From positions 1-7,029 of the forward strand of contig CAZBWE010000107.1 in assembly GCA_964495465.1 (NCBI GenBank): 7,029 bases of DNA, read 5' to 3'. Each line of letters begins with the position of its first letter. Position 1 is the stretch's first letter. This document shows positions 1 to 6,818 of the stretch, one piece after another. The position numbers and the translations under genes were made by a program. The DNA comes from CAZBWE01 sp964495465. GTDB taxonomy: Bacteria > Planctomycetota > Phycisphaerae > Sedimentisphaerales > Anaerobacaceae. The notes below the pieces were generated by a model. That model ran no database searches, was not told the origin of the DNA, and saw nothing but the letters and a program-made list of their open reading frames with translations.

Positions 1-381
1 GATGAAAAGGCGGTAAAAAAAGTCCTGCTGAAAGACGACGGCCTGGCCGTCCTGGAAATTGTTCGTGATAAGCTTGCAGCTATGGAGCAGTTTAACGAGC
101 AGGCCATCGAGGATATGCTTCGAAATTTAGCGGAAGAAAGACAGGTCGGATTAGGCAAGGTCGCCCAGCCGCTGCGAGTGGCTTTGTGCGGGACAACGAT
201 CAGTTTGCCAATCTTCGATTCGGTCCGGATGTTAGGAAAAGAAAATACCCTCAAAAGAATAGATATCACCCTGAAAGTCATTCCTGTGAAAACAGGAATC
301 CAGGAAAATAACAGCATAATAGATTCCCGCACCTTCGACCCTGCTCAGGACAGGTTGCGCGGGAATGACATAAAGAAGTAA
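1..381 (+). CDS. gltX: Glutamyl-tRNA synthetase, C-terminal part (5' end outside window)
   Basis: The reading frame is open from base 1, so this is the last 126 codons of a gene starting upstream. Codons 57-71 read LGKVAQPLRVALCGT, followed by a LGKENTLKRI block. This is the characteristic C-terminal end of bacterial GluRS, in the helical anticodon-binding domain; the class I catalytic HIGH and KMSKS motifs lie upstream. The enzyme charges tRNA-Glu with glutamate in the cytoplasm, and some bacteria use related enzymes to mischarge tRNA-Gln. The family-like sequence ends at about base 276 (TLKRIDITLK). The last 34 codons (277-378) are the translated palindromic repeat, beginning VIPVKTGIQ and ending RLRGNDIKK, so the native C-terminus has been replaced or extended. 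The TAA stop lies 5 bases before the next start, which suggests translational coupling. The family assignment is firm. Whether it is a discriminating or non-discriminating GluRS, and whether the tail affects function, cannot be seen. Confidence 0.93.
   Translation, partial: DEKAVKKVLLKDDGLAVLEIVRDKLAAMEQFNEQAIEDMLRNLAEERQVGLGKVAQPLRVALCGTTISLPIFDSVRMLGKENTLKRIDITLKVIPVKTGIQENNSIIDSRTFDPAQDRLRGNDIKK
277..369. repeat. Palindromic dispersed repeat, copy 1, inside the gltX frame
   Basis: The element is bounded by GTCATTCC at 277 and GGAATGAC ending at 369. The left arm (277-303) forms a perfect 8-bp hairpin at 280-299, stem ATTCCTGT/ACAGGAAT with loop GAAA. The right arm has stem ATTCCCGC (323-330) and GCGGGAAT (359-366) around a 28-base insert, which contains a smaller CCTG/CAGG pairing. 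Left and right arms are inverted relative to each other, as in copy 3 at 6871-6943. The ATTCCC...GGGAAT core resembles the Neisseria dRS3 palindrome, and translation gives the familiar VIPxKxGIQ peptide seen when such repeats fall inside reading frames. It is entirely translated here as the gltX C-terminus. Confidence 0.88.
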
Positions 382-386
382 ACAGA

Positions 387-1316
387 ATGAACTTAGATAT
401 GTCACTATTGGTAACGGGTTCGATAGCGATTGACACGGTCAAGACACCTTACGGCGTCAGTGAGAACTGTATCGGCGGCTCGGCTGTATATTTCAGTATG
501 GCGGCAAGTTTCTTCTCGCCCGTCCGCCTGGTCGGCGCGGTCGGGGCGGATTGTCCATTTGATTTTGCCAAAGTTTTTGCCGGAAGAAATGTTGATTTGA
601 CCGGTCTGGAAGTAAGAAAAAACAGCAAGACCTTTCGCTGGTCTGGCTCATACAGTGAGAATATGGACGAAAGGACAACAGACTATATCGAGCTAAACGT
701 CCTCGAAGAAGAGCCGCCCGCCGTGCCCGCTGAATTTAAGGACAGCAAATTCGTCTTCCTTGCCAATACCGCACCAAATCTACAGCTAAAACTACTCGGC
801 CAAATCGATAAGCCCGTCTTCGTGGCCGCCGATACGATGGACTTCTGGATTGAGGGACAGCCGGAGGACTTGAAAAAACTGCTACAAAAGATTAACTGCC
901 TGATAATCAACGAAGACGAGGCAAGATTGCTGGCGGATGAGCATAACCTGATAAAGGCAGCGGAGAAAATCCTGAATATAGGTACCCGGCAATACTGCCG
1001 GGCGGTGATTATTAAAAAAGGTGAATCAGGTTCGCTAATGTGCGATGCCAACGGTAATACATTCATTCTGCCCGCCTACCCGGCAACAGAGGTCAAAGAC
1101 CCGACCGGCGCCGGCGACAGCTTCGCAGGCGGATTTATGGGCTACCTTGCACAAAATAATAAAACCGACTTTGCCTCATTAAAAAAGGCGGTTGCCTACG
1201 GAACTGTGGTTGCAGCTTCCACAATCGCCGATTTTTCTCTGAACGGGCTTGTCTCCACAAACAAAACAAAAATTGACGAAAGATTCGAAAAGCTGCGTAA
1301 ATGCATAAGTTTTTAG
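387..1316 (+). CDS. PfkB/ribokinase-family carbohydrate or nucleoside kinase
   Basis: The 309-residue protein is full length for the ribokinase-like PfkB family, which transfers phosphate from ATP to a sugar or nucleoside hydroxyl. The N-terminal strand and glycine-rich region are visible (LLVTGSIAIDTV at 7-18, GGSAVYFS at 30-37). The second PfkB signature DPTGAGDSFAGGF is at 238-250; it contains the GAGD anion hole and the catalytic base Asp244. NTAPNLQLKLL, ADTMDFWI and INEDEAR lie in between and fit an uncharacterised PfkB subgroup, not a clear match to ribokinase, fructokinase or adenosine kinase, so I assign no substrate. The start at 387 is preferred because a weak purine-rich AAAGAAG (372-378) lies 8 bases upstream; Met5 (399) is the alternative and lacks one. 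The gene begins 5 bases after gltX and its stop lies 11 bases before thpR, so it is probably co-translated with both. Family is firm, substrate unknown. Confidence 0.93.
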   Translation: MNLDMSLLVTGSIAIDTVKTPYGVSENCIGGSAVYFSMAASFFSPVRLVGAVGADCPFDFAKVFAGRNVDLTGLEVRKNSKTFRWSGSYSENMDERTTDYIELNVLEEEPPAVPAEFKDSKFVFLANTAPNLQLKLLGQIDKPVFVAADTMDFWIEGQPEDLKKLLQKINCLIINEDEARLLADEHNLIKAAEKILNIGTRQYCRAVIIKKGESGSLMCDANGNTFILPAYPATEVKDPTGAGDSFAGGFMGYLAQNNKTDFASLKKAVAYGTVVAASTIADFSLNGLVSTNKTKIDERFEKLRKCISF

Positions 1317-1317
1317 C

Positions 1318-1323
1318 AGGTGA
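1318..1323 (+). promoter_or_regulatory. Ribosome binding site for thpR
   Basis: AGGTGA lies 4 bases upstream of the ATG at 1328 and just after the stop of the kinase gene. It favours the 1328 start over the in-frame ATG at 1301. The latter would overlap the kinase gene by 16 bases and add nine residues (MHKFLAGEK) before the conserved MRVFIAIDI beginning. Confidence 0.6.
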
Positions 1324-1327
1324 AAAA

Positions 1328-1903
1328 ATGCGAGTATTTATAGCGATAGATATCGATGAGGAAATAAGAAAGGGCATAGCCGATTTGCAGGCCGAGCTAC
1401 AGAACAAACTTGATATCAAAAAAAGCGATGTCAAATGGGTAAACCCCAAAAATATACACCTGACATTGAAATTTCTGGGTGGGATTAAAGACAAGGATAT
1501 CGTTGATGTTTGTAATATCACCAGAGAGACGACCGGCAGACATAAAAGATTCGAGCTGGATATAGAAACAGTGGGCTATTTCGGGGGAAAAAGTGCCAGA
1601 GTTTTATGGGTTGGCACGGGCAAAGGAAGCGAAAATCTGTTAGAATTACAAAAGGACCTTGAGCAGCAACTGGATTCGGCCGGCTGGCCTGCTGAACAGA
1701 GGCAGTTTTCCGGCCATCTGACGCTCTGCCGAATAAGGAATCCAAAAGCAGGCGTCAAGCTGGCTCAAATAACTGAAAATTACAGGGATTTCAAGCTCGG
1801 CAGCATATCGGCTGATTCGGTTACGGTTTACCAGAGCCGGCTGGCGCCGAGCGGACCTGTTTATACTGCGATGGGTAATTATAAATTCAAGGGCAGCACA
1901 TAA
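1328..1903 (+). CDS. thpR: RNA 2',3'-cyclic phosphodiesterase (LigT/ThpR family)
   Basis: The 191-residue protein belongs to the 2H phosphoesterase superfamily. It starts with the typical MRVFIAIDI strand and carries both catalytic HxT motifs, HLTLKFLG at 44-51 and HLTLCRI at 130-136, at the spacing expected for the bilobed LigT fold. Family members hydrolyse 2',3'-cyclic phosphate RNA ends to 2'-phosphates; the E. coli enzyme was first found as a 2'-5' ligase joining tRNA halves. Length and both active-site motifs look intact, so it should be active in the cytoplasm. It follows the kinase gene by 11 bases. Downstream, 71 bases containing a palindromic repeat half-element separate it from recA. 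Placement between tRNA-synthetase genes fits a role in RNA-end metabolism, but that is context only. Confidence 0.93.
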   Translation: MRVFIAIDIDEEIRKGIADLQAELQNKLDIKKSDVKWVNPKNIHLTLKFLGGIKDKDIVDVCNITRETTGRHKRFELDIETVGYFGGKSARVLWVGTGKGSENLLELQKDLEQQLDSAGWPAEQRQFSGHLTLCRIRNPKAGVKLAQITENYRDFKLGSISADSVTVYQSRLAPSGPVYTAMGNYKFKGST

Positions 1904-1916
1904 TCGAATAGTTATA

Positions 1917-1940
1917 GATTCCCGCTTCCGCGGGAATGAC
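1917..1940. repeat. Palindromic dispersed repeat, copy 2 (single arm)
   Basis: Only the right arm is present: ATTCCCGC and GCGGGAAT form a perfect 8-bp stem at 1918-1937 around TTCC, followed by GAC. It exactly fits the 20-base ATTCCC-N8-GGGAAT form of the Neisseria dRS3 palindrome. It occupies the thpR-recA gap, 14 bases after the thpR stop and 35 bases before the recA start. No T-run follows the stem, so it is not a standard terminator, though a hairpin here could stabilise the upstream transcript or separate expression of the two genes. Confidence 0.85.
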
Positions 1941-1960
1941 ATTATTAACATCAGGCATTT

Positions 1961-1965
1961 GGGAG
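1961..1965 (+). promoter_or_regulatory. Ribosome binding site for recA
   Basis: GGGAG sits 9 bases upstream of the ATG at 1975 and supports that start. The in-frame ATG at 1936 lies inside the palindromic repeat (GGAATGAC), has no such site, and would add thirteen residues not typical of RecA. Confidence 0.65.
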
Positions 1966-1974
1966 AAGTGGAAA

Positions 1975-2994
1975 ATGGTAAAGTCAAAAAAAGTCGAAAC
2001 ACCGAAGGCAACCAGCAAAGAAGAGGCCCTGCAGCGTGTGATTGCACAGATTGAAAAGCAATACGGCCAGGGAGCTATTATGCAAATGGATGAGCATAGA
2101 TACGCCAGAATCGAGGGAATATCGACCGGCTCATTATCGCTTGATATCGCACTCGGCGGCGCCGGAATCCCGCGAGGCAGGGTAACTGAGATGTACGGGC
2201 CGGAGTCGTCAGGAAAAACTACCCTGGCGCTACACATAATCGCAAACGCTCAACGAGCAGGCGGAGTGGCGGCATTTATAGACGCCGAACATGCCCTGGA
2301 CCCGACCTGGGCAAAAAGACTGGGCGTCGATGTCAGCAGCCTGCTGATAAGCCAGCCGGATACCGGCGAACAGGCGCTCGACATCACCGAGATGTTAATC
2401 AGGTCCAATTCTATCGATGTTATAGTGGTCGATTCCGTTGCCGCACTTACGCCAAAAGCGGAAATCGAAGGCGAAATGGGTGACACGCATATGGCACTGC
2501 AGGCCCGGCTGATGAGCCAGGCGATGAGAAAACTCACCGCCGTGATTAACAAGAGCAAAACCGCCCTTGTCTTTATAAATCAAATCCGAATGAAAATCGG
2601 GGTGATGTTCGGCAACCCAGAAACTACTCCCGGCGGAAGGGCATTGAAATTTTACTGTTCGGTGCGCATCGATTTAAGACGGCTGACCACCTTAAAAGAC
2701 AACACCGGCGCTACCGGCAGCAGGATAAGGGCCAGGGTCGTAAAGAACAAAATCGCGCCGCCTTTCCGTGACAGCGAGTTTGACCTTATGTTCGACAGCG
2801 GAATCAGCTATGAAGGTGATTTAATAGATTTGGGACTTGGCTGTAATGTAATCGAAAGAAGCGGGGCGTGGCTGAACTACGGCGATATGCGGCTCGGGCA
2901 GGGCAGGGAAAATGCCAAAAAGTTTTTAGCTGAAAACAAAGATTTGTGCAAAGAAATAAAAAATAAAATCGTAGCCGCTAAGGGACTTGTGTGA
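1975..2994 (+). CDS. recA: Recombinase A
   Basis: The 339-residue protein is a complete RecA, the ATP-dependent filament protein for homologous strand exchange and SOS co-protease activity. Visible elements are Walker A GPESSGKT (75-82), the catalytic glutamate in DAEHALD (Glu105), Walker B VIVVDS (149-154), and the L1 region around EMGDTHM. The INQIR motif has Gln203, equivalent to E. coli Gln194, and is followed by the L2 loop MKIGVMFGNPETTPGGRALKF. The N-terminus is about nine residues longer than in E. coli and Lys-rich. The protein ends NKIVAAKGLV just after the C-terminal domain and lacks the acidic tail of the E. coli protein, which in that species restrains DNA binding. No CTGT-N8-ACAG or GAAC-N4-GTTC LexA-type operator is visible in the 71 bases upstream, so SOS control, if any, is through an unrecognised site or an upstream promoter. 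Identity is certain. Confidence 0.98.
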   Translation: MVKSKKVETPKATSKEEALQRVIAQIEKQYGQGAIMQMDEHRYARIEGISTGSLSLDIALGGAGIPRGRVTEMYGPESSGKTTLALHIIANAQRAGGVAAFIDAEHALDPTWAKRLGVDVSSLLISQPDTGEQALDITEMLIRSNSIDVIVVDSVAALTPKAEIEGEMGDTHMALQARLMSQAMRKLTAVINKSKTALVFINQIRMKIGVMFGNPETTPGGRALKFYCSVRIDLRRLTTLKDNTGATGSRIRARVVKNKIAPPFRDSEFDLMFDSGISYEGDLIDLGLGCNVIERSGAWLNYGDMRLGQGRENAKKFLAENKDLCKEIKNKIVAAKGLV

Positions 2995-3046
2995 TTTACA
3001 AGAAAACCACATTCCGCTTAATAAGATACGAAATTTGAGATACTAA

Positions 3047-5773
3047 ATGTTAAGTGCAAAGCAAATTAGAGACGGCTTTATAGACTTTTTCAAGGACAAG
3101 GGGCACGAATTTGTCCCCAGCTCGCCGATAGTGCTAATCGGCGACGAGACCCTGCTTTTTGCCAATGCAGGGATGAATCAGTTCAAGGATATCTTTCTGG
3201 GCTTAGTATCACCGGATTACACCCGCGCGGTCAACAGCCAAAAATGCCTTCGGGTCAGCGGCAAACACAACGACCTCGAAGAGGTAGGCAAAGATACATA
3301 TCACCATACCTTTTTCGAGATGCTGGGCAACTGGTCGTTCGATGACTATTTCAAGCGTGAGGCAATCGAATGGGCCTGGGAGCTTCTTACAGGCGTATGG
3401 GGCATTGAGCCGGGCCGTTTGTGGGCAACGGTTTTCGCCGGAGATAAGGCCGACAACCTGCCGAGGGATGACGAAGCAGCAAAGCTATGGACAAAAGTTA
3501 CATCAATACCTGCCGATAGAGTTTTGGCCTTCGGCAAGAAAGATAATTTCTGGGAGATGGGTGATACCGGCCCGTGCGGGCCCTGCAGCGAAATACATAT
3601 CGACCTTGGCCCTGATATGTGTGATAAAAAGAAAGTTCCCGGCCATAAATGCGGCGTCAATAGCGGCTGTGGCCGGTTCATAGAGTTGTGGAACCTGGTC
3701 TTTATCCAATATAACCGCACGGATAAAGGAGAGCTCCTTGACCTGGGAGCCAAATACGTCGATACCGGTGCAGGGCTGGAAAGAATCGCTGCGGTTCTTC
3801 AAAATAAAAAAAGCAATTACGATACCGACCTTTTTATGCCTATCATCAACCGCATCGCCGAAATCACCGGCCATAAATACACGGCCCGGATTAATAATGA
3901 TACCGACAACGCCTTTCGGGTTATAACCGACCATATTCGTTCGCTTGTCTTTGCGATAACCGACGGTGCAACACCTTCCAATGAGGGCAGGGGCTACGTA
4001 ATCAGACGGATACTCCGCCGGGCTTCGAGATTCGGCAGAAAGCTGGAAATGCACGAACCATTTATATATAAACTCGTGCCGGTAGTAGTTGATTGTCTTG
4101 GTGACGCTTTTGGCGAAATAAAAGAAAGGGCGGATTTCGTCTCGACAGTTATCGAATCCGAAGAGGTGGGCTTCGGCAGGACGCTGGACAGGGGCATAGA
4201 AATATTCACAGAAGCCGCCGAGCGAGCGGCAAAAACCCCTGAAAGAACAATGAGCGGCGACGATGCTTTCCAGCTTTATGACACCTATGGTTTTCCGCTT
4301 GATCTGACAGAGCTTATGGCCGAGGAGCGCGGCCTTAAAGTAGATACCTCTAAATTTAACGAACTGATGGAAGGGCAAAGAGAGCGAGCAAGGGCGGCAC
4401 AGAAATTTCCGATTTCCGATTTCCGATTTCCGATTTCCGATTTGCCCGTAACCGAAGATGTCCATAAATACAAGACGGAAAGTTGCGACAGTAGAATAGC
4501 CGGCTTTGTTGATAGCGATGGTTTTAAAAAGACCGGCCAAATCAAATCAGGTAGTGAAGTGGGAGTTGTTCTTGATAAAACCTGCTTCTACGCTGAAGCG
4601 GGCGGGCAGGCCGGCGATTGCGGCACCATTGAATCGGAAGGCGGCAAATTCATCGTTGAAGACACAGCAAAAATAGCCAACTGCGTTATCCATCAGGGCC
4701 GAATGACAGAAGGGACATTCGAAGTCGGCGACCGGGTAAAGGCAACGGTAAGCAAAGACAGAGATGCGACAAAGAAAAATCATACCGCTACGCATCTATT
4801 GCAGTGGGCATTGCAGCAGGTGCTTGGCAAATCCGTTGCCCAGCAGGGCAGCTATGTCGGGCCTGATTACCTGAGATTTGACTTTACACATCCGAAAGCG
4901 CCAACAGCAGAACAACTGAAGGATGTCGAGAATAAAGTCCGGGAAAAAATCACAGAAGACAGCCCTGTTACCTGCGTTGTAATGCCGAAAGACAAGGCCC
5001 AGAAACTCGGAGCGATGGCGCTATTCGGCGAAAAATATGAAAAGGACGTGCGAGTGATAGGTATTGGTGTCGGGAGTGAAGGCCAAATCACTGAGGCCTT
5101 CAGCAAAGAATTCTGCGGCGGCACACATGTTGACAGAATCGGCTCCATAGGTGGCTTCAAGATAATCAAGGAAGAGAGCATATCAGCGGGCGTGCGCAGA
5201 ATTACGGCGCTTACCGGTGACGGTTTGACAAAATACCTCGAAGAGCGAAATAACATTGTCGATGAGCTTTCTGTGATGCTAAAAGTGCCATTCGAGGCAC
5301 TTGTCGGCAGGGTGGTGCAGCTCTTAGAGGACAACAAAAAACTCACAAAGCAGCTCAAGTCCGCCGTCCGACAAGCCGGCAGTGACACTATGGCAGAGGC
5401 AAAACAGCTCCTGGAAAGATGCGAGAAAATCGGGGACTCTCATATAATCACCGGCCGACTGTCGATTACTTCCGTCGAGCAGGGCCGAGAAGCAATCGAT
5501 ATGCTCAAGAAAAAGGCGAAATCCGCAGCGATTGTCCTGGGTTTCAAAGACGATGAAAACAAGGCAACGCTTCTGGCTGGTATGACGGACGATTTAATCA
5601 AGAAGGGATTGAAGGCAGGCGATATAGTTAAAGTGATTGCGCCGATAATAGACGGCGGCGGCGGCGGACGGCCGCAAATGGCCCAGGCAGGCGGGGAAAA
5701 ACCTGAAAAAATCGACGAGGCCCTGGCAAAGGCCATAGAAATAATAAAAGAAAAACTCGCAGACGCTCAATAG
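3047..5773 (+). CDS. alaS: Alanyl-tRNA synthetase
   Basis: The 908-residue protein charges tRNA-Ala with alanine and clears mischarged Ser and Gly. The class II catalytic domain starts with the usual AKQIRDGFIDFFKDKGHEFVP and contains HHTFFEMLGNW (about 86-96), GPCGPCSEIH (175-184) and motif 3 EGRGYVIRRILRR (313-325). The editing domain has the HxxxH metal ligands His579 and His583 in HTATHLL, plus Cys690 and His694 in FCGGTHV. The C-terminal DHHA1-type C-Ala domain has the GGGGGRPQMAQAGG tract at 870-883. Length slightly exceeds the 876 residues of E. coli. Part of the excess is a Cys/His-rich segment at 192-208 and a heptamer-encoded insert at 454-466 between the aminoacylation and editing domains. 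The start is fixed by homology; upstream only a weak GAGA (3037-3040) resembles a ribosome site. The 52-base gap after recA holds nothing else I recognise. Confidence 0.98.
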   Translation: MLSAKQIRDGFIDFFKDKGHEFVPSSPIVLIGDETLLFANAGMNQFKDIFLGLVSPDYTRAVNSQKCLRVSGKHNDLEEVGKDTYHHTFFEMLGNWSFDDYFKREAIEWAWELLTGVWGIEPGRLWATVFAGDKADNLPRDDEAAKLWTKVTSIPADRVLAFGKKDNFWEMGDTGPCGPCSEIHIDLGPDMCDKKKVPGHKCGVNSGCGRFIELWNLVFIQYNRTDKGELLDLGAKYVDTGAGLERIAAVLQNKKSNYDTDLFMPIINRIAEITGHKYTARINNDTDNAFRVITDHIRSLVFAITDGATPSNEGRGYVIRRILRRASRFGRKLEMHEPFIYKLVPVVVDCLGDAFGEIKERADFVSTVIESEEVGFGRTLDRGIEIFTEAAERAAKTPERTMSGDDAFQLYDTYGFPLDLTELMAEERGLKVDTSKFNELMEGQRERARAAQKFPISDFRFPISDLPVTEDVHKYKTESCDSRIAGFVDSDGFKKTGQIKSGSEVGVVLDKTCFYAEAGGQAGDCGTIESEGGKFIVEDTAKIANCVIHQGRMTEGTFEVGDRVKATVSKDRDATKKNHTATHLLQWALQQVLGKSVAQQGSYVGPDYLRFDFTHPKAPTAEQLKDVENKVREKITEDSPVTCVVMPKDKAQKLGAMALFGEKYEKDVRVIGIGVGSEGQITEAFSKEFCGGTHVDRIGSIGGFKIIKEESISAGVRRITALTGDGLTKYLEERNNIVDELSVMLKVPFEALVGRVVQLLEDNKKLTKQLKSAVRQAGSDTMAEAKQLLERCEKIGDSHIITGRLSITSVEQGREAIDMLKKKAKSAAIVLGFKDDENKATLLAGMTDDLIKKGLKAGDIVKVIAPIIDGGGGGRPQMAQAGGEKPEKIDEALAKAIEIIKEKLADAQ
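4406..4443 (+). repeat. Five tandem TTTCCGA heptamers inside alaS
   Basis: TTTCCGA is repeated five times without error (4406-4440), then TTT. Three units equal seven codons, so the array is translated as FPISDFR followed by FPISDL (residues 454-466). The heptamer contains no stop codon in any of the six frames: forward it reads rotations of FPISDFR, reverse rotations of SEIGNRK. It lies in the linker between the aminoacylation and editing domains, where family members vary in length. A change of one or two units would shift the frame of an essential gene, so only multiples of three should be tolerated. Confidence 0.95.
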
Positions 5774-5804
5774 ATATGTCTCGATTTTAAGTGCCGAAAT
5801 CTGT

Positions 5805-5812
5805 GAGGGAGA
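5805..5812 (+). promoter_or_regulatory. Ribosome binding site for the zinc-ribbon membrane protein
   Basis: GAGGGAGA lies 7 bases before the ATG at 5820. It is a strong match to the anti-Shine-Dalgarno complement, better than the sites of the upstream genes. It fixes the start so that the first zinc-binding cysteine is residue 6. Confidence 0.65.
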
Positions 5813-5819
5813 CGGCTTA

Positions 5820-6818
5820 ATGATTCGATTCCAATGCAAACATTGCGGGCAGAAGATAAGCGTTCAGCAAAAATTCTCAGGCAAAAAAGGACGATGTCCA
5901 AATTGTAAAAACATAATCGTAGTTCCCACATTAGGAAGCAGAGCCCCATCCAGCAGCCCGGAGAATTCTCCATACGACTTAACTCTTTTGGACGTCCCGG
6001 AAAAAGACAAGGCCGTAACCCAACCTTCGAAAGACAAATATGAGCAGGAAAAGTATATCGAAGAAATGTATGGGGACAGGGTAGGCAGAAAGACAGATGA
6101 AGCCGAACAGACCGGCGAACGCAGGCTGCCGTGGGTTATAGATATATTTCTCTATCCGCTGAGCATACCAGGCCTGATAACGCTCGGAATTATTATAGTT
6201 CTGCCTCTTTTGATTGATATTTCGTCGGGATTACTCGGCCCGCTGGGTTTTTTCATATCGCTTCCGGGGTTTGTCTTCATAAAAATACCCATCGGGCTGT
6301 ACTTATTCTGGTACCTTGCTGAGTGTGTTCGTGACAGCGCACTTGGCGGAGTCCGGGCGCCGGAGACGCTGGGAAATGCGCCGGGCCTGGCTGAAATGTT
6401 CTGGCACACACTGAAAATAATCGTCTGCTACATTGTTTTTGGCGGCCCGCCGCTTTTTTATTTTATCTATACCAATAAAATTGACGCCGTCTATTGGGCC
6501 TTGCTGGGTTATGCAATTTTCTTTTTCCCGATGGGCCTGCTGGCAGTTATTACATTCGACTCATTTTCCGCCCTTAATCCCATCCTGATTATCGGCTCAA
6601 TATTTAGCACATTTTTTCAGTATTGCGGGCTTGTTCTTATTTTTGTAATTTTTGCACTGGGCATCACAGCCACAAACAAAATACAAATGGAAGGTGCGGG
6701 TAGTTATATCCTGGGTTTGTTAATTTATTGCGGCTTGCTTTACTTTTTGTTAATCTTCGCCCACCTTCTGGGGCGTTTCTACTGGCGGTATCAGGAAAAA
6801 CTCAACTGGGACGTTTAG
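5820..6818 (+). CDS. Zinc-ribbon membrane protein of unknown function
   Basis: I do not recognise a function for this 332-residue protein. It begins with a compact zinc ribbon: Cys6 and Cys9 (CKHC), then Cys26 and Cys29 (CPNC), with GKKGR between, ending in a hydrophobic IIVVP strand at 32-36. Residues 37-104 are polar, rich in Pro, Ser, Lys and Glu, and probably disordered. About six hydrophobic segments follow (roughly 115-133, 139-163, 198-217, 223-245, 255-282 and 295-317). The protein ends with an aromatic, charged tail, GRFYWRYQEKLNWDV. There is no signal peptide; the ribbon is expected on the cytoplasmic side, followed by membrane insertion. This ribbon-plus-membrane layout is one I associate with planctomycete proteomes. 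It starts 46 bases after alaS behind a strong ribosome site, so it may share its transcript, but nothing ties it to tRNA charging. A membrane sensor or assembly factor is possible but unproven. Confidence 0.8.
   Translation: MIRFQCKHCGQKISVQQKFSGKKGRCPNCKNIIVVPTLGSRAPSSSPENSPYDLTLLDVPEKDKAVTQPSKDKYEQEKYIEEMYGDRVGRKTDEAEQTGERRLPWVIDIFLYPLSIPGLITLGIIIVLPLLIDISSGLLGPLGFFISLPGFVFIKIPIGLYLFWYLAECVRDSALGGVRAPETLGNAPGLAEMFWHTLKIIVCYIVFGGPPLFYFIYTNKIDAVYWALLGYAIFFFPMGLLAVITFDSFSALNPILIIGSIFSTFFQYCGLVLIFVIFALGITATNKIQMEGAGSYILGLLIYCGLLYFLLIFAHLLGRFYWRYQEKLNWDV

Noticed and set aside
1301..1327. An upstream in-frame start for thpR
   Set aside because: It overlaps the kinase gene, adds nine non-conserved residues and lacks a ribosome site, whereas 1328 has AGGTGA just upstream.
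1918..1937. A factor-independent terminator between thpR and recA
   Set aside because: The hairpin is strong but no T-run follows on either strand, and it belongs to a dispersed repeat family.
1936..1974. An upstream in-frame start for recA
   Set aside because: The ATG comes from the palindromic repeat (GGAATGAC) and the extra residues do not resemble RecA; 1975 has a good ribosome site.
3503..4540. A 345-codon open frame on the - strand across alaS
   Set aside because: It lies entirely antisense to conserved alaS sequence, its translation resembles no family, and it is kept open partly by the stop-free heptamer array.
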